DNA from: Mactromeris polynyma
Taxonomy: Eukaryota; Mollusca; Bivalvia; Venerida; Mactridae
DNA length: 64,000 nt
Assembly (NCBI GenBank): GCA_032209605.1
Contig: JASFXZ010000039.1
Location: 3,658,001 to 3,722,000, forward strand
Reading direction: 5' to 3'
Below, in pieces: positions 38,501 through 50,700 of this stretch (the first letter of the stretch is position 1; each line of letters begins with the position of its first letter). A program made the position numbers and the translations under genes. The notes beneath the pieces are model-generated. The model worked only from the letters and a program-made list of their open reading frames with translations, was not told where the DNA came from and searched no databases.

Positions 38501-38976
38501 AAAATATAGAAGTGTTCAAAATCACTGATAGTATGATCAGAAGCAGGCCTGGTTATTGCTTTGTATGATTATATCTAGTGCGCGATAATGTTTTACACTG
38601 GTTTTCTGATTATCTTATGGACATTTAAAGTAATATTGTTATACATGTATATCTAATGTAAAAAGTGAGCTTCTCTGCAGTGAAGTCGCTATGATATCAA
38701 GAGATGAAACGAAAAACAATCTCAGTGGATGAACAACAGCAAGTATCACTCTGACATAGGTTTGAACAATTTACAGATTCAATGTATATATAAATACATT
38801 TAAGTGTAACATACCACAGTATCTGTTCCTTCTACAAGCCTGTCTAAAGACAGATTAACATGACCTTGCAATACATGAGATGTGAAATCTATTGTAAGAA
38901 CAAGATCTATGTTGGTAACAATCACTTTATCGGGGTTGGAAAATGATGTAGGATCAACCTCACTTAATGCAGACAT
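23548..38976 (-). CDS. LTA4H: Leukotriene A4 hydrolase / aminopeptidase (M1 family)
   Basis: Bifunctional zinc enzyme: epoxide hydrolase forming LTB4, and aminopeptidase. Coding exons on the complement: 38815..38976, 38333..38472, 38039..38150, 35428..35496, 34829..34986, 33780..33852, 32135..32275, 31621..31715, 31063..31177 (or 30552..30666), 29620..29767, 28268..28371, 27150..27226, 25866..26016, 25037..25119, 24263..24367, 23548..23665. Total 1851 nt, 616 aa (human 611). All junctions keep phase. Visible motifs: QCQAIHCR (substrate Gln), PYGGMENP with E273, zinc site HEISH (H297, E298, H301) plus E320 from LNEG, catalytic Tyr in SSVPYEKG, and GRMKF (R569, K571) binding the substrate carboxylate. 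The residue matching human Y378 is Phe. The start ATG is 10 bases into an exon with a TTTTTCAG acceptor, so a 5' UTR exon lies to the right. Confidence 0.96.
24426..24640. mobile_element. Palindromic MITE, copy 2
   Basis: Same family as 8156-8391: left end GAGCGCCTCTGTATGATTTC, right end AAGCGCTC, with inner CAGAAAACGTCACATGTGAC. More diverged; its CRE-like sites read TGACATCA. It lies in the intron before LTA4H exon 15. Confidence 0.8.
26164..26260. repeat. Dispersed repeat shared in inverse orientation with 59037-59142
   Basis: The block AAGATTTGTTGTGCAACATAA followed by ATGCCGAGATGTTACGAT recurs as its reverse complement at 59037-59142, including the flanking AAGATGGTCA / TGACCATCTT. No coding or terminal features were identified. 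LTA4H intron. Confidence 0.6.
27500..27790 (-). mobile_element. tRNA-derived SINE (LTA4H intron)
   Basis: On the minus strand the right end carries an A-box-like head (AGCTCAAGTTGTAGAGCAC). The body includes CCAGGTGCTTGCTGAAGAAC and CAGCTGACAGTCGTAC, ending near GGCTTAAACC. The layout resembles molluscan tRNA SINEs that end GGCGTTAAACCCC. It is diverged and not a functional tRNA. Confidence 0.55.
28490..28770 (+). mobile_element. SINE-like dispersed repeat (LTA4H intron)
   Basis: Shares the layout AAGGGCTACAGTAGGACT / GTCAGGGTAATGTGACTGG with 55520-55640 and 57870-57980, which carry the same blocks in diverged form. The head (CTTGGGTGCAAGGGGTCCC) looks tRNA-related. Boundaries are approximate. 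Confidence 0.45.
29397..29610 (-). mobile_element. tRNA-derived SINE, second copy (LTA4H intron)
   Basis: The minus strand contains a B-box-like GGTTGTTGGTTCAAATCT. The body TCAGTTGCTTGTGGAGGAAC is related to the copy at 27500-27790. A run of nine to ten G lies at about 29493. Boundaries are approximate. It ends immediately beside LTA4H exon 10 (29620-29767). Confidence 0.5.
30552..30666 (-). CDS. LTA4H: LTA4H exon 9b (zinc-ligand exon, version B)
   Basis: Also 115 nt, with the same phases, a CTAG acceptor and a GTAAGT donor. It encodes [15 protein letters not shown] and ends LSET. By hand count 22 of 38 residues match exon 9a. Both zinc-related Glu residues are kept, and the differences fall after the active-site helix start. 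If spliced after 9a the reading is GCT CAA TGA, an immediate stop. Skipping both also breaks frame. Exactly one of the two must be used. Confidence 0.9.
30770..30917. repeat. 64-bp-arm inverted repeat between LTA4H exons 9a and 9b
   Basis: 30770-30833 and 30854-30917 are inverse copies matching at 58 of 64 positions, with a 20-base AT-rich loop. The intron is only 396 bases, so the pre-mRNA would carry a long stable hairpin midway between the two alternative exons. It may be a foldback MITE remnant, a splicing-control structure, or both. Confidence 0.9.
31063..31177 (-). CDS. LTA4H: LTA4H exon 9a (zinc-ligand exon, version A)
   Basis: 115 nt, phase 2 in and phase 0 out. With the split Trp codon from exon 8 it encodes [16 protein letters not shown] and ends LVET before GTAAGT. 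It carries the third zinc ligand Glu (LNEG) and the second-shell Glu seven residues later (VER), matching human WLNEGHTVYLER. It is the upstream member, in transcript order, of a duplicated pair with 30552-30666. Confidence 0.92.
33063..33270 (+). mobile_element. tRNA-derived SINE (LTA4H intron)
   Basis: Starts with a tRNA-like head: ATAGGTCAATTGGTACAGCG as A box and GTGGGTTCGATCCCTGGCC as B box about 30 bases later, followed by an unrelated tail (ACCAAAGACAAGAAAAATGG). The acceptor-stem pairing of a true tRNA is not evident. Head and tail layout match the copy at 55405-55640. Confidence 0.65.
35069..35172. repeat. 52-bp tandem duplication
   Basis: CAATTGTTTGACTTCACAAT... at 35069 is repeated from 35121 with one or two substitutions. 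Two copies, in LTA4H intron 4. Confidence 0.85.
35790..36180. repeat. Inner palindrome of pogo-like ends
   Basis: 35790-35912 and 36016-36180 are inverse diverged copies (TACAGTAAACAGTTTTGGCT against TACAGTAAAACTTCGAAACC...CAGTTTTGGCTCGAACACAG; both then GTAGATACCTC and CACTCGAACAG.G.TAGGTGG), separated by about 100 bp. Nested within the larger element. Confidence 0.65.
36346..37628. mobile_element. Nested TIR element (CAGTGGAAACTCCC ends)
   Basis: The left end is CAGTGGAAACTCCCAAATCC. The inverse of the right end is CAATGGAAACTCCCTAATCT. Subterminal CCGGAC/GTCCGG blocks are repeated near the right end. About 1.28 kb, AT-rich inside, no transposase seen. It sits inside the 35611-37925 element, so it inserted later. 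Confidence 0.65.
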
Positions 38977-38986
38977 TGTCACAAAT

Positions 38987-40100
38987 CTGAAAAACAAGTT
39001 CAAACACAATAAATAGGTCAGTGATTTCAATAACACTGCAAGACAAGACATGGATGTCAAATCTAGAATGTCCAGATACTGGATAACTTATCACTGTCAT
39101 CAACGAATCTGCTTTGTACAGAGGCAGTGGGTAGCTGTCCAGGAAAGAACATACTAGATTTGGAATTGGACAGCTAGACCCACAGGTGAGCCCTCCGGTA
39201 ACCGGCTGGATAGCCTGATGGCGGAGAAAGCCGTTCGGTAATCAATATAAGTATACAAATACATAGAGATGCTTACAAATAACTTATATATTTGCTGAAA
39301 CTAAAGCAATAAACTGAAAATATTGCAATATTTGTATTGATGTTACCAAATAAAAGCTTAACTAGGCAGAAAACAGAAAAATGTTGTAAAGCCTATCCTC
39401 TCATATCTTCAACTTCCTCATTGCGTTCACGTATTTATAGAACGACTTTGCGTTTTTTTATCCGATATTTTCTTCTAAAATTCACTGGCCTGGCCCTGGG
39501 TCGTCTTGGATTTGGGCCGCCTTGACACACATTTTTAAGACGCTGACATTTCATAAGAGTACGAATATTACCATATAATGAGGTTAAGCTACAATAGTGA
39601 GTATACCTTAAGTTGTTGCCGAAGTCTAAGCGTTCAGGAATATTAACTGATTTTTGATCAAATGAACGAGAAACTTTCTATCACGACACCGGCCGGTAGA
39701 TTTTGCGAAGAAATCAAAGCACTCGAAGTAATTTTGGTAGGAGAGCCTTACATAGAGCTGCCTTGCGTTTAGTAAAGGCTAGCAGTCCAAAACGTTACGA
39801 AACAGCGTGTGGGTTTTGCTACTGACCGGTGTGATAGCGAAAAACGTTCCATATCACTCGCTATCGCAACTCGGAAGTAGCACGCGAATATTTGAGCCCA
39901 ACACTGCGTTCAGTTACGGCTAACAGTCACTCATGTTTTGTTTTGTATCCCTGGCCCACCGTATCACAATGACTGCACACAGGGAACCAACTTGCAAAAT
40001 GAATGCAAGGCTGGTTCCCTGCCTTTGCTGGTTTTGAGGCAGGGAACCAGAATATAATCGAGGCGGTCAATATACAATTATTTGTGACGCGAACTTGCTC
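38987..40100. other. LTA4H upstream region
   Basis: Should contain the LTA4H 5' UTR exon(s) and promoter. A possible UTR exon ends at 39607 on the minus strand (CTTAAG then GTATAC donor), which is speculative. The region 39640-39960 is more GC-rich and may be the promoter. No other coding sequence was recognised. Confidence 0.35.
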
Positions 40101-40104
40101 ATTC

Positions 40105-40315
40105 TATGGACAAAGCGAAACAACATGACCTGGCCATACTAGACTTCAGCAAGGCGTTTGACCGGGTACCACATGGCCGTCTGCAAACAAAACTGAACTA
40201 TATATACTACGTACGGCATCAGAGGACACACGCTAAGGTGGATTGAAGCCGTACTGACAGACAAAACTCAACAAGTGATAGTCGATGGAGCCACATCAGA
40301 ACCAGCACGTTAGGC
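40105..40315 (+). pseudogene. LINE reverse transcriptase fragment
   Basis: Reads DLAILDFSKAFDRVPHGRL, the RT block with the first catalytic Asp region of jockey/CR1/RTE-like non-LTR elements. After a frame change it continues GIRGHTLRWIEAVLTDKTQQ. About 70 codons with at least one frameshift, no remainder of the element nearby. Dead fragment. Confidence 0.8.
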
Positions 40316-40319
40316 GGAT

Positions 40320-43300
40320 CAGCTACAAGTAATCTCTAATGATTCCCAAGGCTGTGCCGGTGCGGCCACCGGAGCCGGATTGGCTTGGGTATGAGGAGAC
40401 GAAGATGTAGCTGACCAACCTTAACTTTCTCTTACTATTAACTCTCCAAACTCTTCTATCTTTCCTATCATTCAAAGAACCTTTTTTCTGGACCAAGCAC
40501 TTTCACCCGTCGCGTAATAATCAATTTATGATTGAGACGACGTAAGATGTAGATATAGAAAACGTCACTATATGATATAATTAATACCCGTAGATAACTC
40601 CTTTGTGGCATAACCATGATGTCAGTGGAGTCTATATCTATGGGGTGCCGTTTTCCTACTAAAAACCTCTTATAGCTATCTACAATTGGAATGATAAAGA
40701 TAAGATAATGAGCACTGGGCACGGGGATGGGGTGTGTGCGGGAGGGGTATCCCCTGGCGATGAGATTTTTTTTAGGAAATCACCTTTCACAGGCGCAAAA
40801 ATACATTACTTTTAAAAATGATATTTTCCGAAAATGTGTTTGCTGCTTGCAAGTTATTACATTTATTCATACCGTGATATGTAATTTCGCAAAAAGACAC
40901 GGGACTGTTAGGGATATATTTTGTAACAGTTCAGTCTCATTTTAATGTATTTATTCAGGTACATGAAAGCAATATAAACAATGATATATATCATCATAAT
41001 TAGCAAATGCGAAATCACGAAAATAATACATGCAACAGTTCACAAAACACAAGTGCAACTTTCAACAAGGTTAAAAAAGAACTCATGAGTTAATTAGCAT
41101 ATCGAGGATTCAGTGCAAAACTTTACAACTTCTATATAAATACATAGGAGTTAGGACAGTCTTTCGCTGAACCCTCGATATGGTATATAATTATACAAAC
41201 AAATGTTATCACATTCGGTGGCAATTGGATAGTCCCGCGTCAACGCATACTCAGAACTTTCCAAACACTGCAAGGCGATGATCCATGACATTAACGAACC
41301 AAAATAAATATACTTGTCACCTGGTTTGTAAGCTTCCTTTCATGCCTTCATTGATCCGCCGACTGACGGCAGTCAGGGTACTAGCGATGGCCCCTGTCTG
41401 GTAGCGATGATAACGCTTTGTCATGTGTATTAAATATATTGACTGAATGCAAATAAAATGTGTGGCTGGTTTTTATTAGTTTATGATACAGATGAGAAGT
41501 AGGGGTCATAAAATGTCCGCGGCCCAATTGTCGTTGCGAGTCAAAATATTGGGATCTGCGGCCCCAGCTCCTACGCGCTTGATCTAGTATGTAATTACGT
41601 AGTTTATAGCTAGACAGTTCATTGAAGAAAATGGCAATTTAGTCCTATGTTTATCATCTTTATTAATTAGTTTTGGAATTACATAGTAGAGTCTTTATAT
41701 ATCTGGAACGGTTCGAAATGAGCACTTGTTATTTGCAATTTCAGTACGAGATATCTACTATTCGAATGCGAGGTATCTGGGACCAATATGTATATACTGG
41801 TCTCACGAGGTATCTACAAATCGAATCATTGTAAGATACAGCCTTTAATTATAGAAAGAGCCTATTTTTCGTAGATATCTTGTAACCACTTGCCATTGAA
41901 AGACAGCTATTGTGAGTTTTAACAGTAAGTCGTCCGGAGTTGCGTACCGTGAGCAGAGTGTTCGAAGATGGTACAAGTGTATACGAGTACTTATAATTGG
42001 AATCGTGTGTTTGTGAAAATCTAGACTCCTGAATTAATGCACGTATGCCATCAAAAAGGCGGTCGCGAAACTCTGAAAAAAAACCTGATTTACTGTGTAC
42101 TTTACAAACGTATTATTTCCCCTAATTTCTTGAACTTAAATACTTCCTTTGTTGAAGCATGACTCGGGCATATAATCATCATATTCCGTGAAATCTTAAT
42201 TGAATACATTTAGAGAAGTTGAAGTCACATCCAACATACGATTTGTGGATTAACGGATATGTCTTATCTTTTAGTACACACGTAGATTGAAATGAACTTA
42301 TTTATATTTGTGTTTCCCTGTCAAGTTTTCGGTGTTCCTGACGAATGGACATGCACATTTTCTACCACTTGTTTTAGTTGTAAATTGATGTATTTATGAG
42401 ATATAAAAGTCAATAAAACTATCGTTGAGACAATTGAAAAGCTTACCTATTTATCATATAAAGGGTATCGATTTCCAATCAGCATTTTGATGAGATGTAC
42501 TTATGATACACAGGTGCGTTTCACACATGATCTAACAACCTGGACTTTGGTACACTTTTGACAATGCTGTGTCCTGCGATAAAATTGTATGTATCTGTTT
42601 GATATCGTATGATTCACTGATAGGTCTACAGTCATGGAAAAGAGGCACGGTTTCAGTACTTTGGTCTGAATGTGACCTTAATGAAGCTCACCTGGGTAAA
42701 CAATAGGAAGGGCAGATAAAACAGGATATAAAGTTATGAGATCAAGAGGTTGATTCCGCTAGATCAAACATTTAATTGCTCAGGTAATACGTGTATCAAA
42801 AACATGTACTCGTTCTTAACTCCTTACATTCCTTTGTATGTTCTTTATACGAGAATCCGCTGTTTTATTCTTACTCTTCTTCGTATCTGCTGTACAATAT
42901 CGATACTTGTAACATGTTCATCATTGCTGTCCTGAAATTACTGACTAGTTGAGCGCAACCATCTTTATATCAAGCTTATGCAAATTATAGATATATTGAA
43001 TAGAATTGATAAATGAACCAAATGTATATGATATTTGTCTTTAATATAATATTAGAATTAGCTAAAAATGGGTTTTACCTGGGGGTACAAACATGATTTA
43101 TATTAAGATCCATTGAAGTTCAGTCAGACGTTAAATCCTGTCTTTGTTTTTATTGCGATTCGCGGATGATGTTAACGGTACATTGTTTGTACCACAGGAT
43201 TAGAGGGGACTCCCCTATTTATACCAACCCGGAGTATATCTATTGAAAACCTATTACATCGTTGTGGACAAAGTACCATCCTCACCGTTATGTCGACTCT

Positions 43301-44656
43301 TTTTTATATATAAGGTGTCCCTGTAACCACGAATATTGTAATTTAATGAAATGTTATATTTTAGAAAAAACTCATTTAAATTTCACATCAGAATTAAGAC
43401 CTCATCATTAATAAGACCGTACGTACTTTCATTGTCAAGTTTTCACTTTCCTTTCTGATTGTAATCAGACACACCTCATTAATAAAGCCGTTTTTCTTCA
43501 GGGCCAATTGTGGTCATATCATTGAGGTTTTAGCGCACTATTTTAAAGTGAACTCGAAATTTCTGTTTCTTCTAATAACCGAATGAATGACAGTTGTCGT
43601 ATGGTACACTGACAGTTAAGAAGCAACATCATTAATTACTACTGACTACTAATATCTTCCTAGTAATCTCGTGATGTATTATTGTATGATATAAGTTATA
43701 CATGGATGAATAAAGATATGTTCTATTCTGTTGTGTACTACAGAATGACCACAACAGCATAAAGCGGACCATTGGACGAGAACACGTACATGTACATGTA
43801 TAGATTGTACACATTCAAATCGGATGCCGAGTGTGTTGCTAAGAATGATTTTATGGGGAAAATCATCGTAAACTTAATGATGGCATTGAAGCAAACTTAA
43901 AATGCGAAACAATATATCAGTCCTTAATGCCATTGTGATTTCACGTCCAAAACGAGCATTTAATATCATCTGATAGAAATATACAAATGCCACATTTATG
44001 GTAACTGAATTGTTAAATGACGATAATTATACGTATTAAGATAACGATATAAATGGTAATTGCTAGCCAATTGTCGTAATGTATTATCATGACAGTATAA
44101 CAATCCATGACTAGACAGTTATCATTATATGTCTTAGCAATTACTGTCATCACAGCGAGGGAAAAATGATTCACGGGGGAGATTTTTGTTTGTTTATGTA
44201 AATAAATGTCTGTACACATCCTGCGTGGGATTTTCGTACGGTATAATGCGCTAACCGAGACTTTGTAGCGGATAGAAAATATAGCAAAACACATATTTTG
44301 TATACAATAGCTTTATAAGTCATTAAGTACGCTACAGATTTAATGAAGTTAACTTTATATCTCAGCGACATGTGTACATAATTGTGATACTATTAGAAAT
44401 AAATCTGTGATCGCGACTCATTCATGAGAATAAAACGTGGGAACTCACATGTTTTAAATTATCATTTTATGTGATGAGATCAGTTTGTGGAACATGATTG
44501 GAATACGCTGCAGAAAAAACACCCAATAACTGAAATTTACTGAGTATTTGTTTGTTTGCAAGCACACTGGTACTCTCAGATAGGCTTATTGTGTGTCATT
44601 TAGAACGCGTTTAGGATTTATTGACGGTTTGCGGTATTTCAAGGAAACTATTAACT
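40320..44656. other. Intergenic stretch between LTA4H and the properdin-like gene
   Basis: No exon was recognised. A small foldback with 20-bp arms (ATATCGAGGATTCAGTGCAA and its inverse) lies at 41099-41183. 41740-41830 has GAGGTATCT blocks reminiscent of the pogo-like repeats in LTA4H intron 3. The promoter of the properdin-like gene should lie just left of 44657, but no distinct element is visible. Confidence 0.5.
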
Positions 44657-44726
44657 ATGAAAGTGGATACTTTATTTGTGTTATTCTTACTAATAGGATT
44701 ACAAAGTATACTGGTACATGTACAAG
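44657..44726 (+). CDS. Properdin-like exon 1: signal peptide
   Basis: Encodes MKVDTLFVLFLLIGLQSILV then HVQ, a classical signal peptide, ending in phase 1 at GTAAGT. The next recognised exon begins in phase 1 (54415), completing a Gly codon. Confidence 0.85.
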
Positions 44727-47700
44727 GTAAGTGTGTATACGTTCGACGAAAATATAGAGAAAAAAAACTGAATACACAACAATGTCGCTTTATTCTCACA
44801 GCATGATATATCACTAAACCCTGTTTTGAATTAATGCATACAGCTAGAGTTTTTATGTGATAATGAGTCATGGTAAATCTATTGTTTTTTTATCCAACAT
44901 TTCAACATAAAGTATTATACCATACATTACACTCTACCGATCGCTGTGAAGCATTAGTTTATGGTAGATTGTTATTTCTTCACTTTATTTCTACCTCATG
45001 AATGTACGTGTACGTAGTATATGAAATTTTTATATTGTGACTATGTTCATCACTATCTACTTGCTATATTGTTTCTTACATTAAACGTCTTTAAGAAATA
45101 ATTGATTGATGATTGATCGATCGATTGACTGATTAATAAAGTTGATTGATTGATTGATGATCAATCAATGGACACGGACGGACGGACGGACCAAACAACT
45201 GATTGATGTATTAATACATTTATTCGATCAATCGATTTCTGATCAAACTTCAACCGAGTGATCTCTTAACGTACATGCTTGTTTGATTATTGTTGTCTAA
45301 CAATACGCAGATACTTGTGATTTGGTTGTGTCTAGGACCGTAATTGGAAATAGCGTTATAGTTGTGAGTGATCATTGAATCAAGAAATAATTTCTGAAGT
45401 ATATCCCACATTCCAATGGACATTTTGGCCATATACACAATTCAATCATTATTCGTCACTAAGGCGTTTTGAATTCTAAACATTTACAATTGGATCCGGT
45501 CGCACATGAAGTGCTTCCTCTACCGTGGGCACCGCCTTTGTTAACAATGTTGTTCTATAAATATGCGTATGTGCGCTGCTATGGGATTTACAACCTCTTC
45601 AGTAAGTGACGTCATTTCAAGAAAACGCAACATGTGGTGTCACTATTTGCAAGCAGGAAACAATGTTTACTCCATATGGTCACTTCGTTTTCATATGGCC
45701 ATATGGGTCAAATATTGCTAACTGACAGAACATGGTGACGTTACATGTGACGTTTTCTGGAAATGTCGTCACTTAAATAATATGTTTGAAATCTTACAGC
45801 GGCTGTTACACCAAGTATTTTAGGTAAATACACAAACAATAATCCATGTTCTACTAATGTTTGTGTAAGTGGCTTTCATGGCCGATTGGTATAGTTCCTG
45901 ATAACATATTACTCGCCCCTCACCGGCTGCGGGATCGAATCCCACCTGGGATGTAGATTTCCTATTAGGGGAAGCTAATCAGCTCGCTTGAGGAAGGTCG
46001 GCGGTTCTACACAGGCGACCATCTGTGCAGAAAATAATGTTAGAAAAGGGTGTTATGTGATCTTTCTTCCACCCTAATAGCTGGAAAGCTCACTACATAA
46101 CCCTGTTGTTTATGTGACCGAAGGCCTCATTACATGAAGGAAAGATTTGTCCATACTTAAAAGCAAATAGTGCTCCTACATGTTAAATGTGTCTCGTGTC
46201 AATAGTTTATATCTGCATGACAAACATTAGATGTGCTTATTGTTAAGGTTCGAGGGTAAAAAAAGCACAATTACGTGTTCGAAATAAAGATCTTTTGAAT
46301 AATATATTGCAGAATATGTCAAAGGACACGAGACATTAATTTATTACAGACCTCGTTTTTCATCAATTTCTAGTTTCTGTTTCACATCATGCGGATTTTG
46401 TACGCGCCAGAATTGCATCAGGGATATAGTTACATAATTATTTGTATTAACTATGTCACTGTTTGTGTGTTTAATCATGCACTTGTTAAGACAGTACATA
46501 CACCAGTAAAGGTTATAATCTGACTTCTGGTTCGTACGTGTTTTACGTCGGTATTTACGTCAGTTTTCATAACAACAGTGTAATTGTGCATTCCCCATTT
46601 TTTGTTTAAATGTTGAAATAAAACGCCACATCAGAAGTAACAAGACGCAGTTTCGATAATGAATCACCTCAACGAAATAACAAATGAAACATTGTCTTGA
46701 TACAGACTGTTTGAAACAAACAGTACCACATTGAGAGAATAATCTTCCGATCTCTAAATACGTATAAATCGAAACAATGGGATAGTATTACGCGACTTCC
46801 TTTTGAACTTCCCAGATCGTACATCTACATGTGCATATTTAGGTAAATCAGTGTTTTTCAGACATGGACACTAATTAAGAACACAAACCTGTACTTACTA
46901 ACAGTGCTCATTAATTATAATGAAATTGAATCCGGGTTTCTTAAGTTGTACATGTAATAAAACATAAAATATTTTGAAGTGCAGCTATAAACAATAATAT
47001 GTTTCAGAGAAAAAAACAGGAATCAAAATAAAACTAAAATAAAATCCATTAGAACAAATTTTGATTCGTCAGCAAATATTATTTGTTCACCACATGACAA
47101 CAAGCGTGAATATATTAAGATGGCATATTTATTACCACTTAATTTATGTAACTCCCCCAATTAAAGAGTACACGATAAGTACGCGAGATGGTGGTTGATA
47201 ATCGGATATGGTTGTTAATATTATTAACATTTATTAATTACACTTTATCGGTTATCAGACCGCATTTTTGTGACTGATAAACTTTTCGTCTCCGACGCGG
47301 TGTCGGAGTAATATACGCCGACGACAATTTTTATTTTCTATGGGTGTATTTAATTCATTATTATTAATATATTTGTTTGAAATTACTTTAATTATGAGCC
47401 AATTTTATTTAAAAACAACGGTCTCTATACTCTGAATAAATCTACATTGCATTTTAGATTATAACCACAGCGGATGATCACAAACTTCAGACAAATCATG
47501 TCAGCCATATTCTCTATTACAGTATGTATTTACAGCACAAAATAAAACAACACAACGCAACATAACGTACTCAGCGTCACTGAAAAGTTACCACCCTATT
47601 GACCCTTAGATTTTAAAAATCGCATTGCACTGTGTTAAAAGCATAACACGACGATGTTTTTGACCCAACTGAGTAGTCACTGGTGTAAAGCTTTGTCCAA

Positions 47701-50700
47701 TTCGATGAACTCCATTTGAGTCACGGGTTGCACGTGCAAAATGACTGTTTTGAGCAAAGTCGACATGTACGCAACTGTTATCACAAATCATTCCTCTCAC
47801 TTGAAAGTTAGTGGACAGACTAAGAGAAAAACGTTAAAAACCAGAATTTATTTGCTAAGAATGCCACTTTTAGGGGACGCTCAACGTCATCAGGTCATCG
47901 GCATGGTTGACGCCGGACTTTCATTTCGTGAATTTGCACGTCGTATGGGCTGTTCTCACCAGACAATCATGAAACTGGTCAGGAGACATTATCAGACAGG
48001 ATCTGTGAGGGATAGACCGCGCCCAGGCCGTGAGAAGGTGACGTCGATACATACAGACCGTCACATTACCCTCACCCATCTCCGCGACAGGTTCAGACCA
48101 GCGACAAAAACGGCAAGAGAAACACCAGGGGTCCGCAATTATCGAATTAGTGCATCAACAGTAGGCTTACGCCGGCGCTTGATGCACGTCGATTAGTGGG
48201 CCCGGTATACGCTTACCGGGGTAACGTTTTGACACCGGAACGGCGACAAAACCGCGTAAACTGGTGAACCCTACATCAAAGATAGACACAGCGACAATGG
48301 CAGGATGTTTTATTCACTGATGAGACGAGATTTTGTCTCGATATGTTTGACGGGCGGAAGGTGTGGAGACGTCGTGGAGAACGCTATGCAGATTGTTGCG
48401 TTCGGCTGGCCATGCGCTGGGGTGGGGGGAGTGTAATAGTGTGGGGAGGCATAGAACTCCTCTCGTCATCGTGGATGGGACGCTGACTGCCCAGCGCTAC
48501 TTGGACAATGTGCTAAGGCCAGTGGTTTTTCCGTTCTTACAGAATCACGATGACGTTAACGTTCTCCAGCAAGACAACGCGCGGCCTCACTCTGTCAGGG
48601 TCACACAGGGTTTCTTGTGGGAGAACAATGTTAATACAATACCCTGCTTTCTCACCTGATCTGAACCCCATAGAGCATTTTTGGGACCAGCTTGGACGTA
48701 GAGTCTACGACGGCAGACGTCACATCGGTAAGCTGGTACAGGCACTCATGGAGGAGTTGGAGGCCATTCCCCAGTACAGAATCCAGCGTCTGATTCAGAG
48801 TATGAGACGCAGATGCCACGCTGTACTCAATGCAGAGGGAGGTCATACCCGCTACTTAGGTCTGTGACTTTTGTTTTTCGACTGACCTTCATTAATGAAA
48901 GATTTCAGACGTTTATGCGTGAAATCTTTTCTAAACATCAGCTATCCTATTTCACACTACTCAAATGTACACACTATAAAAAAATTGTACCGATAGGTCA
49001 TATTGACGCCCAGTATATGTACAACGAGGTCAGGATGAGAAATGATTGATCGTTAAAGGGTCTGTCTGTGTAATTATTATGTCCAATGTGTAAAGTATAA
49101 GCCCTGTGTTTAATGATAAATACAACACAATTTAGAGGAACATTTAAAAATGGAATGTTCTGGTCGACCAAATTAGTACTTTATTGCCTATCAAGACATT
49201 CAAACTTTGTAATTGTTTGATGTTACATGTAATGCCTGTAGTTTATTTCAAAAACTGCAATAATGATACACGTACAGAATTTTCACTGAAATGGTAAACA
49301 TTGTGTAATGCCTGTAGTTTATTTCAAAAACTTCAATAATGATACACATACAGAATTTTCACTGAAAATGTGAAACATTGACTGCCTTTCAAATAACAAT
49401 GCCATATACAGGGCAGGAAGATTTTGAAATACATGTTCTAGTATTTAGTTACAAATCGTTACGACAGAATTCGGGTGGCATTCCCATCATTTGTATAACA
49501 TTTACGGCACCATTGCGTGATTCTCATTAACCAGTCACTATAGCCTTCTTATTTTATAACTTGTAAGATCACAAACAACATTTGTAACCTGAGAAAAGTG
49601 TGTGTGTTTGTATTGACTATTTTTCTATTGCTTTTGTAATCTTGTTTTGTTTTTGTTTTACTTGTACCTCACTGATATTATATAGTCCACGCCTTGTTGT
49701 ATTCATTACTTGTACCTCACTGATAATATTTAGTCCACGCCTTGTTGTATTCATTACTACATACTACAATATTCGTGTACTCATGCTTTCATGTATACAT
49801 AAACTGAGCTTAATTAAAATAAACTTGTAATTTTGTTAAATGGATTGCCAATTCATTTGCAAGTCATCAACCAGCTGAAAACTGATAAAAACTTTATCAT
49901 ATTGTGCATTATTAATTACATTTACTTTACATTACGTGTGCATATGCTCCAGATTGTTTTTTCCAATCGACTTGATGGAACTGTTTAATTGTTCTGGTAT
50001 ATTAAAGCATGCCGTTATTGTTATTATATGAATATTTTATCACGAATTGATGACAATATAACCCACACGCATTCTAAAACAAATAAAGGATCCTGCTTGG
50101 CTATCTCGAAAGTATAGGGGTGTCGAAGAAAATACATAACTTTATTACTATTCTGTCAAAGAGCAGACGACACTTTCCCCTCCCCATGTCATTCCGCGAA
50201 GATGAAATACGGAGAAACACGATGATTTATTACGGTAGTCTGGTTAAGATTATTATCAACAATAACTATAGATTCACAAAGCAGATTCAATTTAGAAAAT
50301 CAGACTCGCTGGAGTCAGTGAAGTTTTGGCGAAAATCAATTAATATACACGGACTGTTCGGTTCTCTTGAGAGGCATCTGTATTGTCAAGCTTACGATAA
50401 CAACATTCTAGATCAATGGTCTTTGTAAGTCCGATCATTCTCTTATATTTTATATTTGCGCTCGCGAGTTCTGGTCCGGTAAATAATGATTGCCGATTTT
50501 TGAAATTGGATTCATTGTGAATAAAATCACATCTGTGGTCATGTTTCGTGGCCTTACTGTATAAGTGGTGAAGTTTGCGAGGAGGAAAACTTTGCGAATT
50601 TCGCGAATGCACTAGTACGCAAACATTGGGAAAACAGGGAAGACTGGGCTTGCTCAACTGTGTTGCCTCTTTGAATAAAGTTATAATTATTATTATAATT

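Noticed and set aside
38977..39060. Upstream Met extending LTA4H by 28 residues
   Set aside because: The extension reads through a clear TTTTTCAG acceptor at 38987 and has no family similarity; the start at 38976 fits the family.
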